64,000 nucleotides of DNA from Streptomyces noursei. GTDB lineage: Bacteria > Actinomycetota > Actinomycetes > Streptomycetales > Streptomycetaceae. The position numbers and the translations under genes are program-made. The stretch lies in assembly GCF_016917755.1 (NCBI RefSeq), contig NZ_CP070326.1, positions 7,006,001 to 7,070,000 on the forward strand, read 5' to 3'. The notes under the pieces were generated by a model. That model saw only the letters and a list, made by a program, of their open reading frames with translations. It had not been told where the DNA came from and made no database searches. Below are positions 9,150 to 18,718 of the stretch, piece after piece. How positions within the stretch are numbered: the stretch's first letter is position 1; each line of letters begins with the position of its first letter.

Positions 9150-9260
9150 TGGCCCGTGTTCCCGCGCGGGTGGCGTCGTTGGTACGTACGGGGGACGGCC
9201 GGGCTGCCCGCCGGGCCCGCGCGGTATCCAGCAGTTCACCAGCAGGAGGACACAACTGCC

Positions 9261-10655
9261 GTGGCGTTGACCGAAACCGTGCCGGCGGCCGCGCCGCCGG
9301 CCCACGAGGGAATCCTGCGCCGCCAGGCCCTGCGTGAGTCCGCCGCCCGTACGTATGCGCGCTCGCTGCCGATCGTCCCGGTGCGCGCCCGCGGGCTGAC
9401 CATCGAGGGCGCCGACGGCCGGCGCTATCTCGACTGCCTCTCCGGTGCCGGCACCCTGGCGCTGGGCCACAACCACCCCGTGGTCCTGGAAGCCATCCGT
9501 ACCGTCCTCGACTCCGGTGCACCGCTGCACATCCTCGACCTCGCCACCCCGGTCAAGGACGCCTTCACCACGGAACTCTTCGCCTCCCTGCCCGAGGAGT
9601 TGGCCGAAAAGGGCAGGATCCAGTTCTGCGGCCCGGCCGGCACCGACGCCGTCGAGGCCGCCTTCACCCTCGTCCGCACCGCCACCGGCCGGGACGGCCT
9701 GGCCGCGTTCTCCGGCGCCTACCACGGCATGACCGCGGACGCCCTGGCCGCCTCCGGGGGCGCCCGGCACATCGGCGTGACCCGGCTGCCCTACCCCTAC
9801 GCCTACCGCTGCCCCTTCGGCGTCGGCGGCGAGCGCGGCGCCGAACTCTCCGCGCGCTGGACCGAGAACCTCCTCGACGACCCCAAGGGCGGGGTGCCCC
9901 GGCCCGCCGGGATGATCCTCGAACCGGTCCAGGGCGAGGGCGGCGTGATCCCCGCCCCGGCCGACTGGCTGCGCCGGATGCGGGAGCTCACCACCGCCCG
10001 CGGCATCCCGCTCATCGTCGACGAGGTGCAGACCGGCGTCGGCCGCACCGGCACCTTCTGGGCCGTCGAACAGAGCGGCATCGTCCCCGACGTCCTCGTC
10101 CTGTCCAAGGCGATCGGCGGCAGCCTCCCGCTCGCGGTCATCGTCTACCGCGAGGAGCTGGACGCCTGGCGCCCCGGCGCGCACGCCGGCACCTTCCGCG
10201 GCAACCAACTCGCCATGGCCGCCGGCACCGCCACCCTCGCCTACGTCCGCCGCAACGGCCTCGCCGGCCGCGCCGCGGAGCTCGGCGCCACGATGCTCAC
10301 CCGGCTCCGCGAGCTCGCCGCCGCCCATGACTGCATCGGCGACGTCCGCGGCCGCGGTCTGATGCTCGGCATCGAGATCGTCGACCGCGACGCCGACGCC
10401 GACCCGCTGGGTGCCCGCCCCGCCGACCCGGCGCTGGCCGCCGCCGTCCAACAGGCGTGCCTGGACCGCGGCCTGATCGTCGAACTCGGTGGCCGGCACT
10501 CAGCCGTCGTCCGGCTGCTGCCGCCCCTGACCCTCACCGACGAACAGGCGGACGCGGTCCTCGACCGCCTCGCCGACGCCATCGCGGCGGCCGTCCGCAC
10601 CGCCCCCGGGCCCACGGGCTCGTCCCCCACGACACTGCGAGGCACCCCCGCATGA
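9261..10655 (+). CDS. PLP-dependent aminotransferase, diaminobutyrate--2-oxoglutarate transaminase type
   Basis: 464 residues, class III aminotransferase fold. It probably makes L-2,4-diaminobutyrate from aspartate semialdehyde and glutamate. Seen are the PLP-phosphate region FCGPAGTDAVEAAF, the cofactor aspartate in LIVDEVQTGVGRTG, and the Schiff-base lysine K283 in VLVLSKAIGG. The start is GTG 9261, ten bases after AGGAGGA; the frame is open further upstream to 9144 but that extension is not family-like. It is the first gene of a four-gene NIS operon and its stop overlaps the next start (ATGA), so the two are translationally coupled. The same function serves ectoine synthesis, but the neighbours here argue for siderophore building-block supply. 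Confidence 0.85.
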   Translation: MALTETVPAAAPPAHEGILRRQALRESAARTYARSLPIVPVRARGLTIEGADGRRYLDCLSGAGTLALGHNHPVVLEAIRTVLDSGAPLHILDLATPVKDAFTTELFASLPEELAEKGRIQFCGPAGTDAVEAAFTLVRTATGRDGLAAFSGAYHGMTADALAASGGARHIGVTRLPYPYAYRCPFGVGGERGAELSARWTENLLDDPKGGVPRPAGMILEPVQGEGGVIPAPADWLRRMRELTTARGIPLIVDEVQTGVGRTGTFWAVEQSGIVPDVLVLSKAIGGSLPLAVIVYREELDAWRPGAHAGTFRGNQLAMAAGTATLAYVRRNGLAGRAAELGATMLTRLRELAAAHDCIGDVRGRGLMLGIEIVDRDADADPLGARPADPALAAAVQQACLDRGLIVELGGRHSAVVRLLPPLTLTDEQADAVLDRLADAIAAAVRTAPGPTGSSPTTLRGTPA

Positions 10656-12676
10656 ACGAACGCCCCGGCCCCGACGCCGCCCACGCGGCCGAACGGCTCC
10701 CCCTCCCGCACCAGGGGGCCGGCCTCATCGAGCCGTCCGTCCCGCGCCAGCAGCGCCGCCCCGGCGACGACACCTGCCACCAGCAGACCCCGGCCGCCGG
10801 CCGCCGCGTCCCCGGCGCGCACGACCCCGTGCGCCACCCCGACGCCGACCCCCTGGACCACCCGGACCCGGCCGTCGCCGCCGACGCCGCCGGCATCGAG
10901 AACCTCCTCCGCTGCTGGCTGCGCGAGCACGGCACCGCCCGCCCGGCCGGCGGCCGGCTGCGCCTCCCGCTGCACGCCAGCGCCACCGCCCTGCACATCC
11001 CGGTCCGCTACTGGTCACCCACCGGCTGGCACCGCCTGGGTGCCCCCACCCTGGAGGGCACCCCGCCCGGCTCGGCCCCGCTGGACGCCGTCACCCTCGC
11101 CGCCCTGCTGCGCCGCGAGGCCGCGCACGGCGGTGACCGGCGCGCCTCGGACGGCGGCGAACACCGGGTCGCCGACGGCGACGAACCGCCCGCCGCGGAC
11201 GACGCCCCGCAGGCCCCGGACGGCGACGGCGCCGAACTCGTCGGCCGGGTCGCCAACTCCGTGCGCACCACCGCCCTGTTCATCGCCGACCGGCGCGCCC
11301 GCCCCGCCGAGGAACAGGGCTCCCGTTTCCTCGAAGCCGAGCAGTCGCTCCTCCTGGGCCACCCCCTGCACCCCACGCCCAAGAGCCGCGAGGGCCTCAC
11401 CGACGCCGAGACCGTCGCCTACTCGCCCGAACTCCGCGGCGCCTTCCCGCTGCACTGGGTGGCCGTCCACCCCGACGCGGTCGCCGCCGACTCCGCCTGG
11501 ACCGAGCGCGGCCGCACGGTGCCGGCGGGGCAACTCACCGCCGAACTGGCCGGCGAGGGCCTGCCGCTCCCCGACGGCACGGTGCCCCTGCCGCTCCACC
11601 CCTGGCAGGCCCGCGACCTCGCCACCCGCCCGGAGACCGCCGCGCTGCGCGACGCCGGACTGCTGCACGACCTCGGCCCGTACGGCCCCCGCTGGTACCC
11701 CACCTCCTCCGTCCGCACGGTCTGCCGCCCCGGGGCGCCCGCCATGCTCAAGCTCTCCCTGGGCCTGCGGATCACCAACTCCCGCCGGGAGAACCTCCGC
11801 AAGGAGCTGATCCGCGGCGTCGAGGTCCACCGGCTGCTGCGCACCGGCCTGGCCGCGCAGTGGCGGGCCGCCTTCCCCGGCACCCCCGGCTTCGACATCG
11901 TCCGCGACCCCGCCTACCTCGCCGTCGACGGGCCGGACGGCACCCCCGTCCAGGGCCTCGACGTGGTCATCCGCCACCAGCCCTTCGGCCCCGCCGACGA
12001 CGCCGTCTGCATCGCCGGACTCACCGCGCCCCGCCCCTGGCCCGGCCACGGCGCGATGCGCTCCCGCCTGGAGAGCGTGGTCGGCGCGCTCAGCGCCCGC
12101 ACCGGGCGGCCGGCCGGCGCGGTGGCCACGGAGTGGTTCCTGCGCTACCTCGAAGCGGTGGTCCGGCCCGTCCTGTGGCTCGACGGGACGGCCGGCGTCG
12201 CCCTGGAGGCCCACCAGCAGAACACCCTCGTCCTGCTGGACGCCGACGGCTGGCCGGCCGGCGGCCGCTACCGCGACAACCAGGGCTACTACTTCCGGAC
12301 CTCCCGCCGCGCCGAACTGGAGAGCCGGCTGCCCGGCATCGGCACCGCCAGCGACACCTTCGTCGCCGACGACGTCACCGACGAGCGGTTCGCCTACTAC
12401 CTCGGCATCAACAACGTCCTCGGCCTCATCGGGGCGTTCGGCGCGGCCCGCCTGATCCGCGAGGAGGTGCTGCTCGCCGCCTTCCGACGGTTCCTCGTCG
12501 ATGCCGCCGCCGCGCCCCGGGCGCACCGCTCCACCCTGCCGGAGCGACTGCTCTCCGCCCGCACCCTGCGCTGCAAGGCCAACCTCGCGACCAGGCTGCA
12601 CGGCCTGGACGAACTGGTCGGCCCGGTCGACACCCAGTCCGTCTACGTCACCCTGTCCAATCCGCTCGCGCTCTAG
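10652..12676 (+). CDS. IucA/IucC-family NRPS-independent siderophore synthetase (first)
   Basis: 674 residues. NIS synthetases activate a carboxylate of citrate or a similar acid with ATP and condense it with an amine or alcohol. The nucleotide-binding part shows HPWQARDL and TSSVRTVCRPG, and the conserved EAHQQNTLVLLD and RYRDNQGYYFR motifs lie in the C-terminal half, followed by a FhuF-like ferric-reductase C-terminal segment. ATG 10652 overlaps the aminotransferase stop by four bases. The first 100 residues are a polar, Pro/Asp-rich extension without known function. Substrates cannot be fixed from sequence; diaminobutyrate from the upstream enzyme is the obvious amine candidate. Confidence 0.88.
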   Translation: MNERPGPDAAHAAERLPLPHQGAGLIEPSVPRQQRRPGDDTCHQQTPAAGRRVPGAHDPVRHPDADPLDHPDPAVAADAAGIENLLRCWLREHGTARPAGGRLRLPLHASATALHIPVRYWSPTGWHRLGAPTLEGTPPGSAPLDAVTLAALLRREAAHGGDRRASDGGEHRVADGDEPPAADDAPQAPDGDGAELVGRVANSVRTTALFIADRRARPAEEQGSRFLEAEQSLLLGHPLHPTPKSREGLTDAETVAYSPELRGAFPLHWVAVHPDAVAADSAWTERGRTVPAGQLTAELAGEGLPLPDGTVPLPLHPWQARDLATRPETAALRDAGLLHDLGPYGPRWYPTSSVRTVCRPGAPAMLKLSLGLRITNSRRENLRKELIRGVEVHRLLRTGLAAQWRAAFPGTPGFDIVRDPAYLAVDGPDGTPVQGLDVVIRHQPFGPADDAVCIAGLTAPRPWPGHGAMRSRLESVVGALSARTGRPAGAVATEWFLRYLEAVVRPVLWLDGTAGVALEAHQQNTLVLLDADGWPAGGRYRDNQGYYFRTSRRAELESRLPGIGTASDTFVADDVTDERFAYYLGINNVLGLIGAFGAARLIREEVLLAAFRRFLVDAAAAPRAHRSTLPERLLSARTLRCKANLATRLHGLDELVGPVDTQSVYVTLSNPLAL

Positions 12677-12712
12677 GCCCTGCTGTCCCCCAGCCCCACA
12701 GGAGAGCGTCAC

Positions 12713-13393
12713 GTGCCACCCACCGATTCCGGCCCCACCACCGCGCCGGACGACACCTTCGGCGACCGGCTCGCGCCCCACCCCGGCGCGGCGCCGCCCG
12801 CAGCCCCCACCCCGGCCGCGGGCCCGTTGCTGGACGACCTGGCCGGCTGGCCACCGGCCGACACTCCCGCCGGGACGTTCGCCCTCGTCCCGGTGGACCT
12901 CGACCGCGATCTGGACCGCATCGTCGCCTGGATGAACGATCCGGCTGTCGCCGCCTTCTGGGAACTGGCCGGCCCCCCGGAGACCGCCGCCGCCCATCTG
13001 CGCCCCCAACTGGACGGCGACGGCCGCAGCGTGCCGTGCCTGGGCGTGCTGGACGGCGTCCCGATGAGCTACTGGGAGATCTACCGCGCCGATCTGGACC
13101 GGATCGCCCGCTACTACCGGGCCCGCCCCCACGACACCGGCATCCACCTGCTCATCGGCGGCACCGGCGACCGCGGCCGCGGCCTCGGCACGACGCTGCT
13201 GCGCGCCACCGCCGACCTCGTCCTCGACCACCGCCCGCGGTGCGGGCGCGTCCTCGCCGAACCGGACCTGTGCAACACCGGCTCCGTGGCGGCGTTCCTG
13301 AGCGCCGGCTTCCGCTACGCCGAGGAGATCGAACTCCCCGAGAAACGCGCGGCGTTGATGATCCGCGACCGCGCCCACCGCCACCTGCTCTGA
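12713..13393 (+). CDS. GNAT acyltransferase, siderophore-type (IucB/AlcB-like)
   Basis: 226 residues, of which the first 50 are a Pro/Ala-rich tail and the rest a GNAT domain. Acetyl-CoA-binding signature: HLLIGGTGDRGRGLGTTLLR. Motifs AAFWELAGPPE and DLCNTGSVAAFLSAGFRYAEE are typical of acyltransferases that modify (hydroxy)amines in hydroxamate siderophore routes. GTG 12713 follows GGAGAG at 12701. It sits between the two NIS synthetases. In aerobactin-like pathways the partner would be an N-hydroxylase, and none is present here, so the acyl acceptor may be a plain amine or the hydroxylase is elsewhere. Confidence 0.85.
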   Translation: MPPTDSGPTTAPDDTFGDRLAPHPGAAPPAAPTPAAGPLLDDLAGWPPADTPAGTFALVPVDLDRDLDRIVAWMNDPAVAAFWELAGPPETAAAHLRPQLDGDGRSVPCLGVLDGVPMSYWEIYRADLDRIARYYRARPHDTGIHLLIGGTGDRGRGLGTTLLRATADLVLDHRPRCGRVLAEPDLCNTGSVAAFLSAGFRYAEEIELPEKRAALMIRDRAHRHLL

Positions 13394-13498
13394 CCCCGGG
13401 GCCGTCCGTCGACGGCCCCGGCCCGGTCCGCCATCCATCCCGCCGGCCCGGTTGTCCCCCGCACGTGCCGGTCCGGTCCCGTCCCGAGGAGTCCCACC

Positions 13499-15331
13499 TT
13501 GTCTCCTGTGTCCCGTCCCTCCGCTCCCGCCGCCTCAGCTCCCGCCGACCGCCGTGCCCCGTCCGCCACGACCGGGCACACCCCGTCGCACGACGCCTGG
13601 CAGCGCGCCGCCCGCCGGCTCTTCGCCAAGACCCTCGCGGAGTTCGCCTACGAGGAGATCCTCGTCCCCGAACCCGACGGCACCGCTCCCGACGGCAGCC
13701 CCCGCTACCGCCTACGGGTCACCGACGACCTCACCTACCGCTTCACCGCCCGCAGAAGCGCCTACGGGCACTGGCGCGTCGACCCCCACTCGATCGCCCC
13801 GCACGCCGATCCGCTGCGCTTCCTCACCCACGCCCACGACACCGTCCTGAGCCTGTCCGGCGACACCACCGGCCACCTCATCCGCGAGCTGACCGCCACC
13901 CTCGCCGCCGACACCCGCCTGGACGCCACCGCGCTCAGCGCCGCGGAACTCGCCGACCTGGACTACGCCGCCCTCGAAGGCCACCAGACCGGCCACCCCT
14001 GGCTCGTCGCCAACAAGGGCCGCCTCGGCTTCTCCGCCGCCGACGCCGAGACCTGGGCCCCCGAGGCCCGCACCCCGCAGCGGCTGCCCTGGCTCGCCGC
14101 GCACCGTCGCCTCGCCCACTACCGCGGCGTCCCCGCCCTGGCCACCCCCGACCGCCTCTACGGCGAGGAACTCGCCCCGGCCACCCGGCGCGCCTTCGCC
14201 GCCACCCTGACCGACGCCGGCCGTGACCCGGCCGACTACCTCTACCTCCCCGTGCACCCCTGGCAGTGGGACGAGACCATCGCCCCGCTCTTCGCCCCGC
14301 AACTCGCCGACGGATCCCTCGTCCCGCTGCCCAGCGACAACGACCTGCGGCTCCCGCAGCAGTCGATCCGCACCTTCCTCAACCTCACCCGCCCCCGGGC
14401 GCGCACCGTCAAGCTGCCGCTGTCCATCCTCAACACCCTGGTCTGGCGCGGCCTGCCCACCGAGCGGACCCTGGCCGCCCCCGCCGTCACCGCCTGGGTG
14501 CACGGCCTGCGCGACGGCGATACGTATCTGCGCGACGAGACCCGGGTGATCCTGCTCGGCGAGACCGCCTCGGTCACCGTCGAGCACCCCCTCTACGACC
14601 GGTTGCCCGGCGTCCCCTACCAGTACAAGGAACTGCTCGGCTGCATCTGGCGGGAGCCGCTCGCCGGCCGGCTCGACCCGGGGGAGCGGGCCCGCACCCT
14701 GGCCTCCCTGCTGCAGACCGACCCCGCCGGCCGCGCCCTGACCGCGGAGCTGGTGCACCGCTCCGGCCTGGACCCGCGGGACTGGTTGGCCCGGCTGTTC
14801 GGCGCGCTGCTGCCGCCCCTGCTGCACTTCCTCTACCAGTACGGCACGGTCTTCTCCCCGCACGGCGAGAACGCCATCGTGGTCTTCGACGAGGACGACG
14901 TCCCCACCCGGCTGGCCATGAAGGACTTCGTCGACGATGTCAACACCAGCGCCCAGCCGCTGCCCGAGCAGGACACCATGCCGGACGACGTCCGGGCGGT
15001 GCTGCTGACCGAACCCCCGGCGTTTCTCACCCAGTTCATCCACTCCGGCCTGTTCGTCGGCGTCTTCCGCTATCTGGCGCCGCTGTGCGAGGAGCAACTC
15101 GGCGTCCCCGAAGGAGAGTTCTGGTCACTCGTCCGGGCGGAGATCCTGCGCCACCACGAGCGGTTCCCGCACCTCAAGGAGCGGCAGGAGACCTTCGACC
15201 TGCTCACCCCGAAGATCGAGCGGCTCTGTCTGAACCGCAACCGGCTGCATGTGGACGGTTACCGCGACCGTCGCGACCGCCCGCACGCCGCCGTGCACGG
15301 CACCGTCCCCAACCCCCTGTACGCACCGTGA
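13499..15331 (+). CDS. IucA/IucC-family NRPS-independent siderophore synthetase (second)
   Basis: 610 residues. Family hallmarks are WLVANKGRLGFSAAD, YLPVHPWQWDETIAPLF, IRTFLNL, and the nucleotide-binding motif SPHGENAIVVFDED, followed by LAMKDFVDDV and the FhuF-like C-terminal region. The start chosen is the unusual TTG at 13499, because GAGGAG at 13486-13491 lies seven bases upstream; GTG 13508 is possible. It is the last gene of the operon. Two synthetases suggest two condensations, for example on both ends of citrate, but which acts first cannot be told. The dinG-type gene follows with its own promoter. Confidence 0.88.
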   Translation: MSPVSRPSAPAASAPADRRAPSATTGHTPSHDAWQRAARRLFAKTLAEFAYEEILVPEPDGTAPDGSPRYRLRVTDDLTYRFTARRSAYGHWRVDPHSIAPHADPLRFLTHAHDTVLSLSGDTTGHLIRELTATLAADTRLDATALSAAELADLDYAALEGHQTGHPWLVANKGRLGFSAADAETWAPEARTPQRLPWLAAHRRLAHYRGVPALATPDRLYGEELAPATRRAFAATLTDAGRDPADYLYLPVHPWQWDETIAPLFAPQLADGSLVPLPSDNDLRLPQQSIRTFLNLTRPRARTVKLPLSILNTLVWRGLPTERTLAAPAVTAWVHGLRDGDTYLRDETRVILLGETASVTVEHPLYDRLPGVPYQYKELLGCIWREPLAGRLDPGERARTLASLLQTDPAGRALTAELVHRSGLDPRDWLARLFGALLPPLLHFLYQYGTVFSPHGENAIVVFDEDDVPTRLAMKDFVDDVNTSAQPLPEQDTMPDDVRAVLLTEPPAFLTQFIHSGLFVGVFRYLAPLCEEQLGVPEGEFWSLVRAEILRHHERFPHLKERQETFDLLTPKIERLCLNRNRLHVDGYRDRRDRPHAAVHGTVPNPLYAP

Positions 15332-15376
15332 TCGCTGCCCGCCCCGTGATCGCCCCGCGCTGTCGGTGGTCCCGCG

Positions 15377-15382
15377 TAGGCT
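15377..15382 (+). promoter_or_regulatory. -10 element of the dinG-type gene
   Basis: TAGGCT lies ten bases before the ATG at 15393, with no ribosome binding site between, suggesting a leaderless or nearly leaderless mRNA distinct from the siderophore operon transcript. Confidence 0.5.
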
Positions 15383-15392
15383 TGCAAGCGCT

Positions 15393-17390
15393 ATGACGAA
15401 GCCCTCTCTCCCCGATCTGCTCCACGCCGCCGTCTCCGCCGTCGGCGGCACCGAGCGGCCCGGCCAGGTGGCCATGGCCGAGGCCGTCGCCGAGGCCGTG
15501 GACGACCAGGCCCATCTGCTGGTGCAGGCCGGCACCGGCACCGGAAAATCCCTCGGCTATCTGGTGCCGGCGCTGGCCCACGGCGAGAGGGTGGTGGTCG
15601 CCACGGCCACCCTCGCCCTCCAGCGCCAGCTCGTCGAGCGCGATCTGCCGCGGACGGTCGAGGCGCTGCATCCGCAGCTGCGCCGCCGGCCGCAGTTCGC
15701 GATGCTCAAGGGCCGCTCCAATTACCTCTGCCTGCACCGCCTCCACGAGGGCGCCCCGCAGGACGAGGAGGACGGCCTCTTCGACGTCTTCGAGCAGGCG
15801 ACGCCGACCAGCAAGCTGGGCAAGGACCTGCTGCGGCTGCGCGACTGGGCGGACGAGACCGAGACCGGCGACCGCGACGATCTTTCCCCCGGCGTCTCGG
15901 ACCGCGCCTGGGGCCAGGTCTCGGTCTCCTCCCGGGAGTGCCTGGGCGCCTCGAAGTGCGCGTACGGCGCGGAGTGCTTCGCCGAGGCGGCCCGGGAGCG
16001 GGCCAAGCTCGCCGATGTGGTGATCACCAACCACGCGCTGCTGGCGATCGACGCCATCGAGGGCGCCCCGGTCCTGCCGCAGCACGAGGTCCTGATCATC
16101 GACGAGGGCCATGAGCTGGTCTCCCGGGTCACCGGCGTGGCCACCGGCGAACTCACCCCCGGCCAGGTCAACCGCGCCGTACGGCGCGCCGCCAAGCTGG
16201 TCGACGAGAAGGCCGCCGATCAGCTCCAGACCGCCGCCGAGACCTTCGAGCGGCTGATGGAGCTGGCGCTGCCCGGCCGCCTGGAGGAGATCCCCGAGGA
16301 GCTGGCGTACTGCCTGATGGCGCTGCGGGACGCGGCCCGCACGGTGATCGTCGCGCTCGGCTCGACCCGCGACAAGTCCGTCCAGGACGAGGACGCGGTC
16401 CGCAAGCAGGCCCTGGCCGCGGTGGAGAACGTCCACGACGTCGCCGAGCGGATCGCGAACGGCTCCGAGTACGACGTGGTCTGGTACGAGCGCCATGAGC
16501 CCCGCGGCGGAGCCGTACCCCGCTTCAGCGGGGCGTCGTTGCGGGTGGCGCCGCTGTCGGTCTCCGGTCTGCTGCGGGAGAAGCTCTTCACCGACCGCTC
16601 CGTGGTGCTGACCTCCGCCACGCTCAAGCTGGGCGGCGACTTCAACGGCGTGGCCGCCTCGCTGGGCCTGGGCCCGGAGGGCACCGCGGGCGAGGACGAG
16701 CCGGTCTGGAAGGGCCTGGACGTCGGATCGCCGTTCGACTACGGCAAGCAGGGCATCCTCTACGTCGCCAAGCACCTCGCCCAGCCGGGTCGGGAGGGCA
16801 GCCGCACCGACATGCTCGACGAGCTGGCGGAGCTCATCGAGGCGGCCGGCGGCCGGACGCTGGGGCTGTTCTCGTCGATGCGGGGCGCCCAGGCCGCGGC
16901 GGAGGCGATGCGCGGCCGGCTCGACATGCCGATCCTCCTCCAGGGCGAGGAGACCCTCGGCGAGCTGATCCGGACGTTCGCCGCGGACGCCCGGACGTGC
17001 CTGTTCGGCACCCTGTCGCTGTGGCAGGGCGTGGACGTCCCGGGCCCGAACTGTCAGCTGGTGGTCATGGACCGGGTGCCCTTCCCGCGGCCGGACGATC
17101 CGCTGATGAGCGCCCGGCAGAAGGCCGTGGAGGAGGCCGGCGGCAACGGCTTCATGGCGGTCGCGGCGACACATGCCGCGCTGCTGATGGCGCAGGGGGC
17201 GGGCCGCCTGGTCCGGGCCACCGGCGACCGCGGCGTGGTCGCGGTGCTGGACCCGCGCGTGGAGCGGGCCCGCTACGGCTCCTTCCTCCGCAAGTCCATG
17301 CCGGACTTCTGGTACACCACCGACCGCAATCAGGTCCGCCGCTCGTTGGCCGCCATCGACAAGGCGGCCAGGGAGACGGCGGGGGAGTAG
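15393..17390 (+). CDS. DinG/Rad3-family ATP-dependent DNA helicase
   Basis: 665 residues, superfamily 2 iron-sulfur helicase. Motif I GTGTGKSLGYLVP lies near residues 47-59 and motif II is DEGH in LIIDEGHEL. Between them are the cysteines expected for the 4Fe-4S cluster: YLCLHR, ECLGASKCAYGAECF. Motif VI is GAGRLVRATGDRG near the C-terminus. DinG-type enzymes unwind 5'-3' and act on R-loops, D-loops and G-quadruplexes after damage. It ends at the terminator shared with convergent lexA, fitting a DNA-damage neighbourhood, though I see no SOS box in its own promoter. Confidence 0.88.
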   Translation: MTKPSLPDLLHAAVSAVGGTERPGQVAMAEAVAEAVDDQAHLLVQAGTGTGKSLGYLVPALAHGERVVVATATLALQRQLVERDLPRTVEALHPQLRRRPQFAMLKGRSNYLCLHRLHEGAPQDEEDGLFDVFEQATPTSKLGKDLLRLRDWADETETGDRDDLSPGVSDRAWGQVSVSSRECLGASKCAYGAECFAEAARERAKLADVVITNHALLAIDAIEGAPVLPQHEVLIIDEGHELVSRVTGVATGELTPGQVNRAVRRAAKLVDEKAADQLQTAAETFERLMELALPGRLEEIPEELAYCLMALRDAARTVIVALGSTRDKSVQDEDAVRKQALAAVENVHDVAERIANGSEYDVVWYERHEPRGGAVPRFSGASLRVAPLSVSGLLREKLFTDRSVVLTSATLKLGGDFNGVAASLGLGPEGTAGEDEPVWKGLDVGSPFDYGKQGILYVAKHLAQPGREGSRTDMLDELAELIEAAGGRTLGLFSSMRGAQAAAEAMRGRLDMPILLQGEETLGELIRTFAADARTCLFGTLSLWQGVDVPGPNCQLVVMDRVPFPRPDDPLMSARQKAVEEAGGNGFMAVAATHAALLMAQGAGRLVRATGDRGVVAVLDPRVERARYGSFLRKSMPDFWYTTDRNQVRRSLAAIDKAARETAGE

Positions 17391-17421
17391 CCGGGGAGCG
17401 GTGCCCGCCCGGACAGCGCAG

Positions 17422-17463
17422 AGCCCCGGGACGGAACCGGCGCAGTGGTTCCGTCCCGGGGCT
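17422..17463. terminator. Perfect bidirectional terminator between the dinG-type gene and lexA
   Basis: A perfect 17-bp stem (17422-17438 with 17447-17463) and 8-nt loop lie 32 nt after the helicase stop and 18 nt after the lexA stop. Confidence 0.88.
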
Positions 17464-17480
17464 CGGTCGTGGGGGCGCGG

Positions 17481-18278
17481 TCAGACCCGGCGCAGCACCG
17501 CCACCACCTTGCCGAGGATGGTCGCCTCGTCGCCGGGGATGGGCTGGTACGCGGCATTGTGCGGCAGCAGCCATACGTGGCCGTCCTCGCGCTTGAAGCG
17601 CTTGACGGTCGCCTCGCCGTCGAGCATGGCGGCGACGATGTCGCCGTTCTCGGCGACCGGCTGGCGGCGGACGGTGACCCAGTCGCCGTCGCAGATCGCC
17701 GCCTCGATCATGGAGTCGCCCACGACCTTCAGCACGAACAGCTCGCCGTCGCCGACCAGCTGACGGGGCAGGGGGAAGACGTCCTCGACGGACTCCTCGG
17801 CAAGGATCGGGCCGCCGGCCGCGATCCGGCCGACCAGCGGCACGTAGGACGCGGCGGGCTTGCCGGCGGTCTCCGTCGCCGCGCTCGTCGGCTGGTCCGA
17901 GGCGCGGACCTCGTACGCCCGCGGGCGGTGCGGGTCGCGGCGCAGGAAGCCCTTCCGCTCCAGGGCCATCAGCTGGTGGGCGACGGAGGAGGTGCTGGAG
18001 AGCCCGACGGCCTGGCCGATCTCCCGCATGGACGGGGGATATCCGCGCCGCTGCACCGAATCCCGGATCACTTCGATCACCCGGCGCTGGCGGTCGGTGA
18101 GCCCGGAACTGTCGGCGCGAATGCCCGGGGGGCGCCCCGGCAGCGAACGGGTCGGCTTGTGCTCTTCGGAGTCCGACGTGGTGTCTTCCATCGTCCGCGG
18201 TGCCCTTTGCGGTTGCTCGAATCGGCTCTGGGAGTGGCTTTGTGCGGTGATGGTCGCGCTGTCTGCGGTGGTGGTCAC
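17481..18278 (-). CDS. lexA: SOS repressor LexA
   Basis: 265 residues. The N-terminal winged helix-turn-helix has SGLTDRQRRVIEVIRDSV and GYPPSMREIGQAVGLSS. The autocleavage region follows: the AAGGPI site (cleavage between Ala and Gly), the catalytic serine in VVGDSMIEAAICDGD, and the lysine in GDIVAAMLDGEATVKRF. LexA represses DNA-repair genes and cleaves itself when RecA is activated. The Ser/Thr-rich first 50 residues are typical of Streptomyces LexA. The GTG at 18278 follows GAGAGGGG; the long open frame upstream is non-coding. An SOS box 64-77 bp upstream implies autoregulation. Confidence 0.95.
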   Translation of the reverse strand: MTTTADSATITAQSHSQSRFEQPQRAPRTMEDTTSDSEEHKPTRSLPGRPPGIRADSSGLTDRQRRVIEVIRDSVQRRGYPPSMREIGQAVGLSSTSSVAHQLMALERKGFLRRDPHRPRAYEVRASDQPTSAATETAGKPAASYVPLVGRIAAGGPILAEESVEDVFPLPRQLVGDGELFVLKVVGDSMIEAAICDGDWVTVRRQPVAENGDIVAAMLDGEATVKRFKREDGHVWLLPHNAAYQPIPGDEATILGKVVAVLRRV

Positions 18279-18341
18279 GTCGGCCCCTCTCGAAATGTTC
18301 TCCCTAGTTAGCCAACGGTAGTTGCTTTCGAAAGGTTGCGC

Positions 18342-18355
18342 CAAACACACGTTCG
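18342..18355. promoter_or_regulatory. SOS box (LexA operator) of lexA
   Basis: CAAACACACGTTCG matches the Gram-positive/actinobacterial LexA consensus CGAACRNRYGTTYG at 13 of 14 positions. It lies 64-77 bp upstream of the lexA start, where the promoter is expected, so LexA should repress its own gene. Confidence 0.8.
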
Positions 18356-18687
18356 AGTGAAAAATTCCGCGATTGGCTGACCTGATCAAGTGCCGCGGTG
18401 TATGGCCGAATGGCAATTCGGGCCTCCGGGACGTCCTGCCCCGGATTCCTGTCCGAAATGCCGGCCGGAACCCGTCCCGAAAAGCGTGGGACGGTGCCGC
18501 GGGGGAGGAGCGCCGCGACGTGGCCGATTGTGTCATCCCCGCCCCTCCGGCCCCCGCGCCGGGTGGCTTCCCGTACCCTCTTGGACGGCCCGCCGTCCCT
18601 CCCGTCGCCCGACCTCCACCCCCAGGAGACGGCGCTGCGCGCCGGCGCGTTCCTGGCGACACGCGGTAGGCAGATATAAGCACCCCG

Positions 18688-18703
18688 ACACCACATCTAG
18701 TGC
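18688..18703. promoter_or_regulatory. NrdR box 1 upstream of nrdR-nrdJ
   Basis: ACACCACATCTAGTGC fits the 16-bp NrdR consensus (ACACWATATATWGTGT) at most conserved places. Its partner box starts exactly 31 bp downstream, the usual three-helical-turn spacing. Confidence 0.7.
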
Positions 18704-18718
18704 TTAGATGCGTTCGGC

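Noticed and set aside
8978..9260. Iron box for DmdR/IdeR upstream of the NIS operon
   Set aside because: Looked for the TTAGGTTAGGCTCACCTAA-type sequence on both strands and found nothing close.
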